Source: Solidesulfovibrio sp. (lineage in GTDB: Bacteria; Desulfobacterota; Desulfovibrionia; Desulfovibrionales; Desulfovibrionaceae). From it: a stretch of DNA of 46,378 nucleotides. The position numbers and the translations under genes were made by a program. The DNA is taken from NCBI RefSeq assembly GCF_029978005.1, contig NZ_JARKOZ010000051.1, positions 1-46,378 on the forward strand. The letters are read 5' to 3'. Positions 38,930-46,378 of the stretch are shown one piece after another; within the stretch, counting starts at the first letter, position 1; each line of letters opens with the position of its first letter. The notes under the pieces are model-generated. The model searched no databases, was not told the DNA's origin, and worked only from the letters and a program-made list of their open reading frames with translations.

Positions 38930-40774
38930 ATGGCCGACATCGCCTTCGTCGCCCCCAGCCCCGACCTCTACCGAGACGCCAAGGCCGCCCTGCACGCCAG
39001 GCACAAGCACATCCGCCTCGTGGAAGGGCTCCTCGGCAAAGGCGCGCAGGCGGCCGCCCAGCTCGCCCGCGAAGGCGTGGAGGTCGTCGTCTCCCGGGGC
39101 GGCACGGCCGAGGCCATCGCCAAGGCCGTGCCCGGGCTCACCGTGGTCGCCGTGCCGACCACGGGCTTCGACGTGCTGCGGGCCATCGGCAAGGCCAAAA
39201 GCCACGGCCAGCGCATCGGCGTGGTGGCCTTCCCGTCCATGACCACGGGCATGGGATCGATCGGGAACCTCCTCGGCCTGGACGTGCGCGTCTACGACCT
39301 GGCCGACGAGGCCGAGGCCGAGGGGCTCGTGCTGCGGGCCAGGGACGAAGGGGCGCAGGTGGTGGTCGGCGGCATCATCTCGGCGCTGACGGCCGAGCGT
39401 CTCGGCATCCCGGCCCAGGCCATCGAGAGCGGCCTGGAGAGCATCCTCGGCGCAGTCGAGGAGGCCGAGCGCGTCGGCCACGCCCTGGACGGCGAAAAGG
39501 CCAAGGGCGAGCTGCTGCGTGCCGTGCTGGCCAACGTCGCCGACGGCATCGTGGCCGTGGACGGCCACGGCCGCGTCACGCTGTGCAACCCCGTCGCGGC
39601 CCGGGCCGTCCGGCTGGAGGAGAAGGCCGTCCTCGGCCGGCCGGTGCGGACGGTCTGGCCGGAGCTGCGCCTGGAGAAGGTCGCGCGCGGCGGCCGGGAC
39701 GAACGTGGGCACATCCTCAAGGTCTTCGACCAGGAGGTCATCTGCGACAAGATCGCCCTCGCCGTGGGGGACCGCACGGCCGGTGCGGTGGCCACCTTCC
39801 ACGACGTGCGCCGCATCCAGAAGATGGAGGCGGCCGTGCGCCGGCGCGCCCTGGACGCGGGGCACGTGGCCGCGGCGCGGTTTGCGGACATCCTGGGCGA
39901 AAGCCAGGCCATCCGACAGGCCATCGAACTCGGCATGGACTACGCCCGCAGCGACGCCACCGTGCTCGTCACCGGGGAGACCGGAACCGGCAAGGAACTC
40001 TTCGCCCAGGGCCTGCACAACCACGGCCGGCGGCCCATGGGACCGTTCGTCGCCGTCAACTGCGCCGCCCTGCCCGGCCAACTGCTCGAAAGCGAACTCT
40101 TCGGCTACACGGCCGGCGCGTTCACGGGAGCGAGCCCCAAGGGCAAGGCCGGGCTTTTCGAACTGGCCCACGGCGGCACCATCTTCCTGGATGAGGTGGC
40201 CGAGGCGGACCCGGTGGTCCAGGCCAAGCTCCTGCGCGTGCTTCAGGAGAAGAAGGTCATGCGCGTGGGCGGGGACCATGTCGTGCCCGTGGACGTGCGC
40301 GTGGTCGCGGCCACCAACAAGGACCTCCGGGACATGGTGGAGCGGCGGCTTTTCCGCGCCGACCTGTACTACCGCCTCAACGTCCTGCACCTGCCCCTGC
40401 CGCCGCTTCGCGAACGCCGCGAGGACGTCCCGATCCTGGCCCGGCATTTCCTGCGCGCCCTGGGCCGGCCCCTGGCCCTGTCCCCGGCCTGCCTGGCCGT
40501 GCTCAAGCGCCATCCCTGGCCGGGCAACGTGCGCGAGGTGCAAAACGCGGCCGCCCGCATCGCGGCCAGTTGCAAGGAGGAGACGGTCACCGAGGCGCTG
40601 GTGCGCCGGGTGCTTCAGGAGCCGGGTCCCGACGCGGCCGGAGGCATGAGCGAGGCCAGGGAGATTCGCGCCGCCCTGGAGGGGGCGAAAGGAAAGCTCG
40701 TGGACGCGGCCAAGGCCCTCGGCATCAGCCGTTCGACGCTCTGGCGCAGGATGAAGCATCTCGGCATGTCGTAA
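38930..40774 (+). CDS. PrpR_N-domain sigma54-dependent transcriptional activator
   Basis: The 614-aa regulator has an N-terminal PrpR_N domain (about 1-180; VVSRGGTAEAIAKAV, VVGGIISALTAERLG) that binds a small organic acid in family members. A PAS domain follows (about 200-310, VLANVADGIVAVDGHGRVTLCN). The AAA+ domain has Walker A GETGTGKE, GAFTGA and IFLDEVAEAD. A Fis-type helix-turn-helix closes it (KLVDAAKALGISRSTLWRRM). It lacks a receiver domain, so it responds directly to a ligand, probably the substrate of the divergent operon. The ATG at 38930 follows GGAGACC. Confidence 0.92.
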   Translation: MADIAFVAPSPDLYRDAKAALHARHKHIRLVEGLLGKGAQAAAQLAREGVEVVVSRGGTAEAIAKAVPGLTVVAVPTTGFDVLRAIGKAKSHGQRIGVVAFPSMTTGMGSIGNLLGLDVRVYDLADEAEAEGLVLRARDEGAQVVVGGIISALTAERLGIPAQAIESGLESILGAVEEAERVGHALDGEKAKGELLRAVLANVADGIVAVDGHGRVTLCNPVAARAVRLEEKAVLGRPVRTVWPELRLEKVARGGRDERGHILKVFDQEVICDKIALAVGDRTAGAVATFHDVRRIQKMEAAVRRRALDAGHVAAARFADILGESQAIRQAIELGMDYARSDATVLVTGETGTGKELFAQGLHNHGRRPMGPFVAVNCAALPGQLLESELFGYTAGAFTGASPKGKAGLFELAHGGTIFLDEVAEADPVVQAKLLRVLQEKKVMRVGGDHVVPVDVRVVAATNKDLRDMVERRLFRADLYYRLNVLHLPLPPLRERREDVPILARHFLRALGRPLALSPACLAVLKRHPWPGNVREVQNAAARIAASCKEETVTEALVRRVLQEPGPDAAGGMSEAREIRAALEGAKGKLVDAAKALGISRSTLWRRMKHLGMS

Positions 40775-40811
40775 GCGCGGACATCGGCCAAAAGCCGCCG
40801 GCGGGCCGTCG

Positions 40812-41177
40812 TTATCCGCCGGCGAGCTTCACCTTGTGCCCGAGCCTGCGCAGTTCCTCGGCCAGGGCTTCGCGGTGCTCGCCCTGTATCTCGATGACGC
40901 CGTCGCGCACGGTCCCGCCCGCGCCGCAGCGCCGCTTGAGCCGGCCGGCCAGGGCTTCGAGCTCCCCGGGCGGCAGGGAAAGGCCGGTCACGCAGGTCAC
41001 GCCCGCGCCTTTGCGGCCCTTGGTCTGCCTGGAAATGCGCACGACGCCGTCCCCCGGCGGCGCACCCCGCCCCTTGGCGCAGGCGCACCCGGCCACGGGC
41101 CGGCCGCAGCCGGGACACATGCGGCCCTGGTCCGTGGAATAGACCAGGCCGGAATTGTTTTCGCTTCGCTTCGCCAT
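40812..41177 (-). CDS. yciH: SUI1/eIF1-like translation factor YciH
   Basis: The 121-aa protein has an N-terminal region with a zinc-ribbon-like CPGCGRPVAGCAC segment and a C-terminal SUI1 domain (RISRQTKGRKGAGVTCVTGL, KRRCGAGGTVRDGVIEIQGEH). YciH proteins are bacterial eIF1 homologues thought to affect initiation fidelity under stress. The Cys-rich part is a variation found in many members. It is a single gene, convergent with the PrpR_N-type regulator 37 bp away. A GC-rich inverted repeat (40797-40804 with 40816-40823) spans its stop codon. Confidence 0.9.
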   Translation of the reverse strand: MAKRSENNSGLVYSTDQGRMCPGCGRPVAGCACAKGRGAPPGDGVVRISRQTKGRKGAGVTCVTGLSLPPGELEALAGRLKRRCGAGGTVRDGVIEIQGEHREALAEELRRLGHKVKLAGG

Positions 41178-41211
41178 CGTCCCGGTTGGATTCCAGGCAA
41201 ACCGGCGGCCG

Positions 41212-42657
41212 TCAAGACAGGGCTTCGAAATAATCGTAGAACACCCCGTCGGGGTCGTGTTTTTGCCGCAGCTCCCGCAGGCGGTTCCAGGCCGATTCGC
41301 TGTACGACCGCCGCACGAAGTCCGGGCGGCGCACCATGCTCGACTCGCTGATGTAATGCCCGCAGGCCAGCGGCGTCAGCAGATCCAGGCAACGGTCGTG
41401 CCAGCGGGTGGCCGCCGCGTCGTCCCCGGCGTCGCGCCACTGGGTCCAGGGCCCGCCGTAGTAGCGGGCGCTCATGGAGAAGGCCGCATCCGGCAGCGGA
41501 GCCGGGACGTCGGGACCGGTGAAGATCGTGAAGAGAACGAGTCCTTCGGGCGCGGGCGTCGCGACGAAGTGGTCCCGCACGGCCAGCACCATGTCCTCGA
41601 GTCCGGCGTTGAAGAACATGGCGTCCACGTGGCTGCGCATCCCCTGAGGCCACAGGGCTCCGGACGCGTCGAACAGGGCCGAAAAATCGGTCGGTGCGGC
41701 CGTTTCCTTGAAAAGATGCTTGTCCATGGCCGGACAGGCGTCGAGGGCCGCCAGCGCGGCTCTGGCCTCGTCCAGGGAATCGGCGAAGACCGTGGCCGTC
41801 ACCATGCACGTCTTGCCCGCGTCGGCCGGGGGGCACTTGGCCGCCACCTCGGGCGGGGCGGCGACCAGGAACAGGCTCAGTTCGAGGTTGGCGGGCAACG
41901 CTGGCGCCACGGCTTCCAGCCAGCGGGCCACGGTCCCCGCCTCGGCCATGGGGTAGTGGCAGACGCTGCCGGCGATGGCCCGGGGCAGGTCGTAGAGCCT
42001 CAGGTGGTAGCGCGTGGCCACCCCGAAAAAGCCCGGTCCGGCCCCGCGCGCCGCCCAGAAGTAGTCCGCGTTGTGGTCCTTGTCGGCGAGGATGCGCTCG
42101 CCCCGGGCCGTGACCAGCTCGATCGCCTCCACGCTGCCGACCCCGGGGCCCCAGACGCCCTGGTTCCAGGACATGCCGCCGCTCAGCAGATACCCGCTCA
42201 GCTTGACCTCGGGGCAATGCCCGCTGGGATAGGACAGGCCCAGGGCGTTGAGCCGGGCCTGGACCTCGCGGTTGCTGACGATGGGCTGGAGCACGGCCCG
42301 CCGGGCGGCCACGTCGATGGACGCCACCTGGTTCAGCTCGCCGAGGTCGATGAGCAGGCCGCCGTTTCGCAATGTCGGATTGGCCCAGTTGTGCCCGCCG
42401 CCGCGCACCGCCACCTTGAGCCCGTGGGCCCGGGCGAACCGCACCGCCTCGGCCACGTCCTGCGCGGCGGCGACCCGGACGATCAGCCGGGGGCGGCGCG
42501 AGACCGGCCCCAGCCTGTTCCAGAAACGCAGGGCCGCCGTCTCGAACGCGGGGTCCGCGGGCGTCAGCGCCCGGCCCCGAATCCGGGCCCGCAGGCCGTC
42601 GACGTCCGCCTGGGACGGCTTCGGAACATGGTCGGCATCGAAAGGCTTCGCGGTCAT
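41212..42657 (-). CDS. Berberine-bridge-type FAD-linked oxidoreductase
   Basis: The 481-aa flavoprotein has a PCMH-type FAD_binding_4 domain (about 55-195) and a BBE C-terminal motif (WNRLRELRQKHDPDGVFYDY). Both bicovalent attachment residues of this class are present: His89 in VRGGGHNWA and Cys148 in YPSGHCPEVKLSG. Family members oxidise sugars, alcohols or alkaloids and pass electrons to O2 or another acceptor. No signal peptide is visible. A strict anaerobe would need a non-oxygen acceptor or use it for O2 defence. It appears to be a single gene, 34 bp from yciH. Confidence 0.85.
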   Translation of the reverse strand: MTAKPFDADHVPKPSQADVDGLRARIRGRALTPADPAFETAALRFWNRLGPVSRRPRLIVRVAAAQDVAEAVRFARAHGLKVAVRGGGHNWANPTLRNGGLLIDLGELNQVASIDVAARRAVLQPIVSNREVQARLNALGLSYPSGHCPEVKLSGYLLSGGMSWNQGVWGPGVGSVEAIELVTARGERILADKDHNADYFWAARGAGPGFFGVATRYHLRLYDLPRAIAGSVCHYPMAEAGTVARWLEAVAPALPANLELSLFLVAAPPEVAAKCPPADAGKTCMVTATVFADSLDEARAALAALDACPAMDKHLFKETAAPTDFSALFDASGALWPQGMRSHVDAMFFNAGLEDMVLAVRDHFVATPAPEGLVLFTIFTGPDVPAPLPDAAFSMSARYYGGPWTQWRDAGDDAAATRWHDRCLDLLTPLACGHYISESSMVRRPDFVRRSYSESAWNRLRELRQKHDPDGVFYDYFEALS

Positions 42658-42809
42658 GACGTCTCCTTGTCGCCTCGGGCAATGATGAAAGAGGGTTCTT
42701 GCTGCTCGCCTTCAAGGGTTCGCGTCGGCCGGCGCATCGGTCGCGACAGCCGCGTCCACGCCGCACGTCGGCTTTGAAGCCAGGTTAGCAGGGGATCGCC
42801 CCTCCCGCC

Positions 42810-42838
42810 AAGCGGGCATTGAAATTATCCGCCCGCTT
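42810..42838. repeat. Inverted repeat in the divergent gap before the AspT-type gene
   Basis: AAGCGGGC (42810-42817) and GCCCGCTT (42831-42838) are perfect inverted copies around a 13-base AT-rich centre. They lie in the 439-bp gap 42658-43096 between the divergent flavoprotein and AspT-type genes. A second short stem GGGG-ATCG-CCCC is next to it at 42791-42802. Operator or attenuator-like function is possible. I see no gene in this gap. Confidence 0.4.
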
Positions 42839-43096
42839 CCACAGCGTTTGCGACAGGGCGAGAGGGGAACGCGGATCAGCCAGGGCCATGCCCCCCTTCG
42901 CCCGACTTGACGCCCGCGCCCGTCCCCAGCCAAACTGCAAGTGCGCGGGAGGCCGCCCGGGACGCGCCCGGCGGCCCCGCCCCGGCCAAGCCGTCCCGGG
43001 GTGCGAGACGACGCGGCAACAGGGCCGCCCTACCGCCACGCCGCCAACACATCCCCTCCGCCCCGTCAGGCGGGACGGCCGGGCCGGGAGCGTCCC

Positions 43097-44773
43097 ATGC
43101 AGTGGCTCGCGCAACTTTTTTCCAACCAGTCTCCGGCGCAAGCCGTGGCGGTGCTGGGGCTCGTGGCCGCCGCCGGCCTGGCCCTTGGGCGCGTGCGCGT
43201 CCGGGGGGTGAGCCTCGGCGTCGGCGGCGTGCTTTTCAGCGGCCTGGCCGCCGGCCATCTGGGGCTGGCCGTCGACCACCACGTGCTGGAATTCGTCCGG
43301 GAATTCGGGCTGATTCTCTTCGTCTACGCCATCGGCATGCAGGTCGGGCCGGGATTCGTCGATTCCCTGCGCCGCCGGGGCCTGCGGCTCAACGCCATGG
43401 CCGGTCTCATCGTGCTGCTCGGGGCGGGGCTCGCCGCCGCGTTCCACCTTTTCGGCGGCCTGCCCCTGGCCACGGCCGTGGGGCTGTATTCCGGCGCGAC
43501 CACCAACACTCCGTCGCTGGCCGCCGCCTGCCAAGCCTTTCGCGAGGCGGCTCCGGCCGCCGCCGAAGTGGCCACCGCCCAGGCCGGCCTGGGCTACGCC
43601 GTGGCCTACCCCTTCGGCATCGTCGGCATCATCCTGGCCATGCTGGCCATCCGGGCCGCGTTCCGCATCGACCCGGCGCGGGAAACTCGCCAGCTCGAAG
43701 AGCAGATGCGGCAGCAGCATCCGCCCCTGGCCGCCGCCACAGTGGAGGCCACGCGGCCCGAGGTCATGGGCGCGCCCCTGGACAAGCTTCCCGGCGTCGC
43801 CTCGGGCGGCGTGGTGGTGTCGCGGGTCATGGTCCGGGACGCGGTGGAGGCCGCCCGGGCCGACACGATCCTTGCCCCCGGCATGCTGCTCCACGCCGTG
43901 GGCCGGCCCGAGGCCCTGGAGGCTTTTTGCCGCCAGGTCGGACGCATAAGCAAAGCCAGTCTGCCGGAACTGCCCGGACCGCTGGAGGTGCGCCGGATGA
44001 TCGTCACCAGACGCCAGGCCATCGGCCGGACCGTGCCGGAACTCGACCTGGCCGGACGCCACGAGGTCACGGTCACCCGCATCATCCGGGCCGGCACGGA
44101 GCTCTCGCCGGGGTCGGACGTGCCCTTGCACTTCGGCGACATGCTGCGGGTGGTCGGCCGGGCCGAACAGCTCGAGGCCGCGGCCGGGCGCATCGGCAAC
44201 TCCTCCACCCAGCTGGCGCATCCGCACATCCTGCCGATGTTCATCGGCATCTTCCTGGGCACGCTGCTCGGCAGCCTGCCCGTGCCCCTGCCGGGCCTGC
44301 CCACCGGCGTGCGCCTCGGCGTGGCCGGGGGGCCGCTTTTAGTCTCCATCCTGCTCTCCCGGCTGCACCATTTCGGCGGGCTGGTCTGGTACATGCCCCA
44401 AAGCGCCAACCTGCTTTTGCGCGAGATCGGCATCAGCCTGTTCCTGTCCTGCGTGGGGCTGGCCGCCGGCGGACGCTTCCTGGCCTCGGTGCTGTCCGGC
44501 CAGGGCCTCTACTGGCTCGCGGCCGGGACGACGATCACCTTCGTGCCCCTGGCCGTGGCCGGCGTCGTCGGCCGGGTGTTTCTCAAGTGCAACTACGCCT
44601 CGACCTGCGGACTGCTCGCCGGCAGCATGACCGATCCGCCGGCCCTGGCCTTCGCCGGCCAGATGCTCGGCGGCGACGCCCCGGCCTCGGTCTACGCCAC
44701 GGTCTATCCCCTGACCATGATCCTGCGCGTGGTCACGGGGCAGCTGCTCGTGCTGGCGCTTTTTTCCGGCTGA
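43097..44773 (+). CDS. AspT/YidE/YbjL-type transporter
   Basis: The 558-aa membrane protein has two duplicated AspT-type halves of about five helices each (GVGGVLFSGLAAGHLGL, YSGATTNTPSLAAACQAF in the first; CNYASTCGLLAGSMTDPPAL in the second). Two cytoplasmic TrkA_C/RCK_C domains lie in the middle (about 210-370; LPGVASGGVVVSRVMVRD, VTVTRIIRAG). The paired TNTPSL and TDPPAL loops are typical of the family, which exchanges aspartate/alanine or transports related anions. I chose the ATG at 43097, with CGGGAGCG upstream and helix 1 following. The stop is 2 bases before the glycosyltransferase start. Confidence 0.88.
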   Translation: MQWLAQLFSNQSPAQAVAVLGLVAAAGLALGRVRVRGVSLGVGGVLFSGLAAGHLGLAVDHHVLEFVREFGLILFVYAIGMQVGPGFVDSLRRRGLRLNAMAGLIVLLGAGLAAAFHLFGGLPLATAVGLYSGATTNTPSLAAACQAFREAAPAAAEVATAQAGLGYAVAYPFGIVGIILAMLAIRAAFRIDPARETRQLEEQMRQQHPPLAAATVEATRPEVMGAPLDKLPGVASGGVVVSRVMVRDAVEAARADTILAPGMLLHAVGRPEALEAFCRQVGRISKASLPELPGPLEVRRMIVTRRQAIGRTVPELDLAGRHEVTVTRIIRAGTELSPGSDVPLHFGDMLRVVGRAEQLEAAAGRIGNSSTQLAHPHILPMFIGIFLGTLLGSLPVPLPGLPTGVRLGVAGGPLLVSILLSRLHHFGGLVWYMPQSANLLLREIGISLFLSCVGLAAGGRFLASVLSGQGLYWLAAGTTITFVPLAVAGVVGRVFLKCNYASTCGLLAGSMTDPPALAFAGQMLGGDAPASVYATVYPLTMILRVVTGQLLVLALFSG

Positions 44774-44775
44774 CC

Positions 44776-46059
44776 ATGCGCCCGGTCAACATCGTTTCCT
44801 GCACGCTCTCCATGGGGACGGGCAACGGCATCAGCCGCATGGACGAGGCCCTGGCCCGCTCGGTCGATCGGGGCAGGTTCCGCTACACTTGCTGTTTCAC
44901 CGACATCTTCCGCCCGGACACGGTCTGCGACCGGGACTGGTGCGTCGCCGTGCCGGCCGCCGGGCGCTTCGAGCGCCTGTGCGCCCTGTTTCGGGACGCC
45001 GACATCGTGCAGTTCAACGGCGGCTTCGATCCCGTGGCCTGCGAGGCGGCCGAGGCCACGGGCGTGCCGACGCTCATCGAGGTCATGCACCAGTGCGACC
45101 GGGGCCAGCGCTCGCCCTCCATCGACGTCACGGTCTGCGTGTCGGAAGCGGTCAGGAGCGTGCAGCCCTTTCCGGAAAGGACCGTGGTCATCCATAACGG
45201 CGTCGACACGGAGCTCTTTCATCCGGCCGCGCCGCGATCACGGGAAGGCATCGTTTTTCTGGAGGTCGCCCAACGCGGCAAGGCGGTGCATTTCCACCTC
45301 GACCAGCTCGCCGAGCCGCTCCTGGCGCTGGACCCAAGAATCGAGCTCATGCTGGCCGGCAGCGGACAGACCGGCCCGGAAGCGTACCAGGGGCGGGTGC
45401 GCTTCCTCGGCCTTCGCCGCGACATGCCCGACCTGTACGCCAAGGCGCATTTCCTGGTGCTGGCCTCGAGGCAGGACGCCTTCGGCCTGGCCTGCGCCGA
45501 GGCCATGGCCTGCGGCTGCCTGCCCATCGTCTCCGCGGACGGCGGCATGGCCGAGATCGTGGCCCACGGCCGCACCGGCTGGCTCTTCGATCCCCGGGAC
45601 CGCCAGGGGTTCCTCGACCTGGTCCGTCGGGCCGTGGCCGGCGAGTCCGCCGACGGCCTGGAAACCATGCGCCGCCAGGCCAGGGCCGCCATCCTCGAGC
45701 GGCATTCCCTGGGGCGGTGCATCGACCGCTACGAAAGCCTTTATCTGGAGTGCGCGGCAGGAAACGGGCTGCGCGAAGCTCCCGCTGCCGAGCCTTGGCC
45801 CCGCCGCAGCGCCGAAGGCCTCATCGGCGAGACCATCATGGCCGCCCAGGCCCGTCTGGACCTGGAGGCGATCGTCGCACCCTGGCTGGACACCCTGGAC
45901 CTGCCGCTTTCGCCCCTGCGCGAACCGGACGACGCCTACTGGCGGGTGTGCCGCGCGATGCTGCTGTCGCTTTTTGCGGAGATCGCCCGGGCCGGGTACC
46001 AACCCCTGGCCGATGCCCTGTCCACCCGGCTGGAGCGGCTCTTCCCCCTGCAATCCTAG
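44776..46059 (+). CDS. GT4-family glycosyltransferase
   Basis: The 427-aa protein has a GT-B fold. The N-terminal lobe opens IVSCTLSMGTGNGISRMDEAL with the Gly-rich acceptor loop, followed by NGVDTELFHP. The C-terminal lobe carries the GT4 donor motif with both Glu residues (DAFGLACAEAMACGCLPIVSADGG). A C-terminal extension of about 80 residues follows the GT domain and ends with a helical segment. It transfers a nucleotide-activated sugar, most likely to a cell-surface glycan. It is translationally close to the AspT-type gene (2-bp gap), an odd pairing with no clear functional link. Confidence 0.85.
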   Translation: MRPVNIVSCTLSMGTGNGISRMDEALARSVDRGRFRYTCCFTDIFRPDTVCDRDWCVAVPAAGRFERLCALFRDADIVQFNGGFDPVACEAAEATGVPTLIEVMHQCDRGQRSPSIDVTVCVSEAVRSVQPFPERTVVIHNGVDTELFHPAAPRSREGIVFLEVAQRGKAVHFHLDQLAEPLLALDPRIELMLAGSGQTGPEAYQGRVRFLGLRRDMPDLYAKAHFLVLASRQDAFGLACAEAMACGCLPIVSADGGMAEIVAHGRTGWLFDPRDRQGFLDLVRRAVAGESADGLETMRRQARAAILERHSLGRCIDRYESLYLECAAGNGLREAPAAEPWPRRSAEGLIGETIMAAQARLDLEAIVAPWLDTLDLPLSPLREPDDAYWRVCRAMLLSLFAEIARAGYQPLADALSTRLERLFPLQS

Positions 46060-46090
46060 CGACGGCCCTGCCCCGCGCAGGCGATGCGGC

Positions 46091-46143
46091 AGGCGCGGAC
46101 GCTCTGTCCCGACCCGACGGGTCGGCGGGCATCCGCGCCTTTC
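46091..46143. terminator. Nested hairpin between convergent genes
   Basis: An outer 9-bp stem (AGGCGCGGA at 46091-46099 with TCCGCGCCT at 46132-46140) encloses an inner 7-bp stem (CCGACCC-GAC-GGGTCGG, 46109-46125). TTTC follows on the plus strand. It sits between the glycosyltransferase stop and the convergent symporter stop. Confidence 0.65.
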
Positions 46144-46163
46144 CCGAGGCGGCCCGACCGGGC

Positions 46164-46378
46164 CTATTCCTCGCCGGCCAGGACCCGCGCGCCCACCGCC
46201 GTCGTACCTGGATGCAGGGCGGCGTCGAGCTGATGGACGTCCAGGGCGTTCTCCCACTTGGCCACCACGATGGTGGCGATGCCGTTGCCGATCATGTTGG
46301 TGATGGCCCGGGCCTCGGACATGAAGCGGTCCACGCCCAGAAGCAGGGTGAGCGAGGCCACCGGAATGTGGCCCACGG
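46164..46378 (-). CDS. DAACS-family dicarboxylate/amino acid:cation symporter, C-terminal part (5' end outside window)
   Basis: These are the last 71 residues of a DctA/GltP-type symporter whose start lies beyond the window. The segment [32 protein letters not shown] is the conserved last helix region, with the Asp and Arg/Asn residues that bind substrate and sodium in this family (described in parts). The tail ends VLAGEE. It probably imports C4-dicarboxylates or glutamate. It is convergent with the glycosyltransferase. Confidence 0.88.
   Translation of the reverse strand, partial: VGHIPVASLTLLLGVDRFMSEARAITNMIGNGIATIVVAKWENALDVHQLDAALHPGTTAVGARVLAGEE

Noticed and set aside
40797-40823. GCCGGCGG/CCGCCGGC hairpin as a terminator between the PrpR_N-type regulator and yciH
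   Set aside because: It overlaps the yciH stop codon and has no T tract. Similar GC stems are frequent here, so I did not call it.
42907-44775. N-terminal extension that would fuse the glycosyltransferase to a frame through the AspT-type gene
   Set aside because: The extension is Arg/Gly/Pro-rich shadow sequence. The GT4 domain begins at the ATG at 44776.
1-46378. tRNA, rRNA, insertion sequence, integrase or attachment site
   Set aside because: No cloverleaf-like gene with a CCA-type end, transposase, recombinase or flanking duplication could be recognised on either strand.

Overview
The window is very GC-rich and gene-dense. It looks like the chromosome of a sulfate-reducing Desulfovibrionaceae-type bacterium (Desulfobacterota, Solidesulfovibrio/Desulfovibrio-like). 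I infer this from the gene content: a tungsten-type aldehyde:ferredoxin oxidoreductase, an FAD/Fe-S 2-hydroxyacid dehydrogenase fusion, several sigma54-dependent two-component systems, a YeiH-type transporter and a TauE/SafE plus TIGR02186 pair. No ribosomal marker is present, so the taxonomy is an inference. I found no rRNA, tRNA, insertion sequence or prophage.

Layout. 1-3.6 kb holds housekeeping genes: the 3' end of serB, phoU behind a Pho-box-like repeat, then on the minus strand ruvX(yqgF)-mltG and a QueG-like Fe-S protein. 3.7-5.1 kb holds a 58-aa membrane protein and a type I-E CRISPR array of 15 repeats and 14 spacers. Its leader is on the high-coordinate side, and there are no cas genes in the window. 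5.1-11.2 kb holds a 1174-aa FAD/Fe-S dehydrogenase, a GT-C-like membrane protein and a small coiled-coil protein. 11.3-20.1 kb is a redox-sensing block: a YeiH-type transporter with a 57-aa membrane partner, a c-heme (CLHCH) sensor kinase with an NtrC-type regulator, then an aldehyde:ferredoxin oxidoreductase and a MoaD-like protein. Candidate sigma54 promoters face outward on both sides of the kinase/regulator pair.

20.1-33.2 kb is the most unusual part. A divergent NtrC-type regulator/kinase pair faces a seven-gene unit: Usp-like protein, TauE/SafE exporter, TIGR02186 membrane protein, PpsA-like protein 1, a lone receiver domain, PpsA-like protein 2 and PpsA-like protein 3. Most junctions overlap or are very short, and the unit starts at a strong sigma54-type promoter. 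The three PpsA-like paralogues share an N-terminal helical region, an ATP-grasp (degenerate in protein 2), a phosphohistidine domain and a C-terminal domain I do not recognise. They lack the PEP/pyruvate TIM barrel. This looks like a phosphotransfer system under two-component control whose substrate is unknown.

33.2-40.8 kb is a dicarboxylate-type operon on the minus strand: a LeuC/LeuD-type hydro-lyase, a DASS transporter, malate dehydrogenase and a haloacetate-dehalogenase-like hydrolase. It is divergent from a PrpR_N-type sigma54 activator, with a sigma54-type promoter and repeated CGTTTCA boxes between them. 40.8-46.4 kb holds a YciH/SUI1 factor, a berberine-bridge-type flavoprotein, an AspT-type transporter, a GT4 glycosyltransferase and the C-terminus of a DAACS dicarboxylate symporter.
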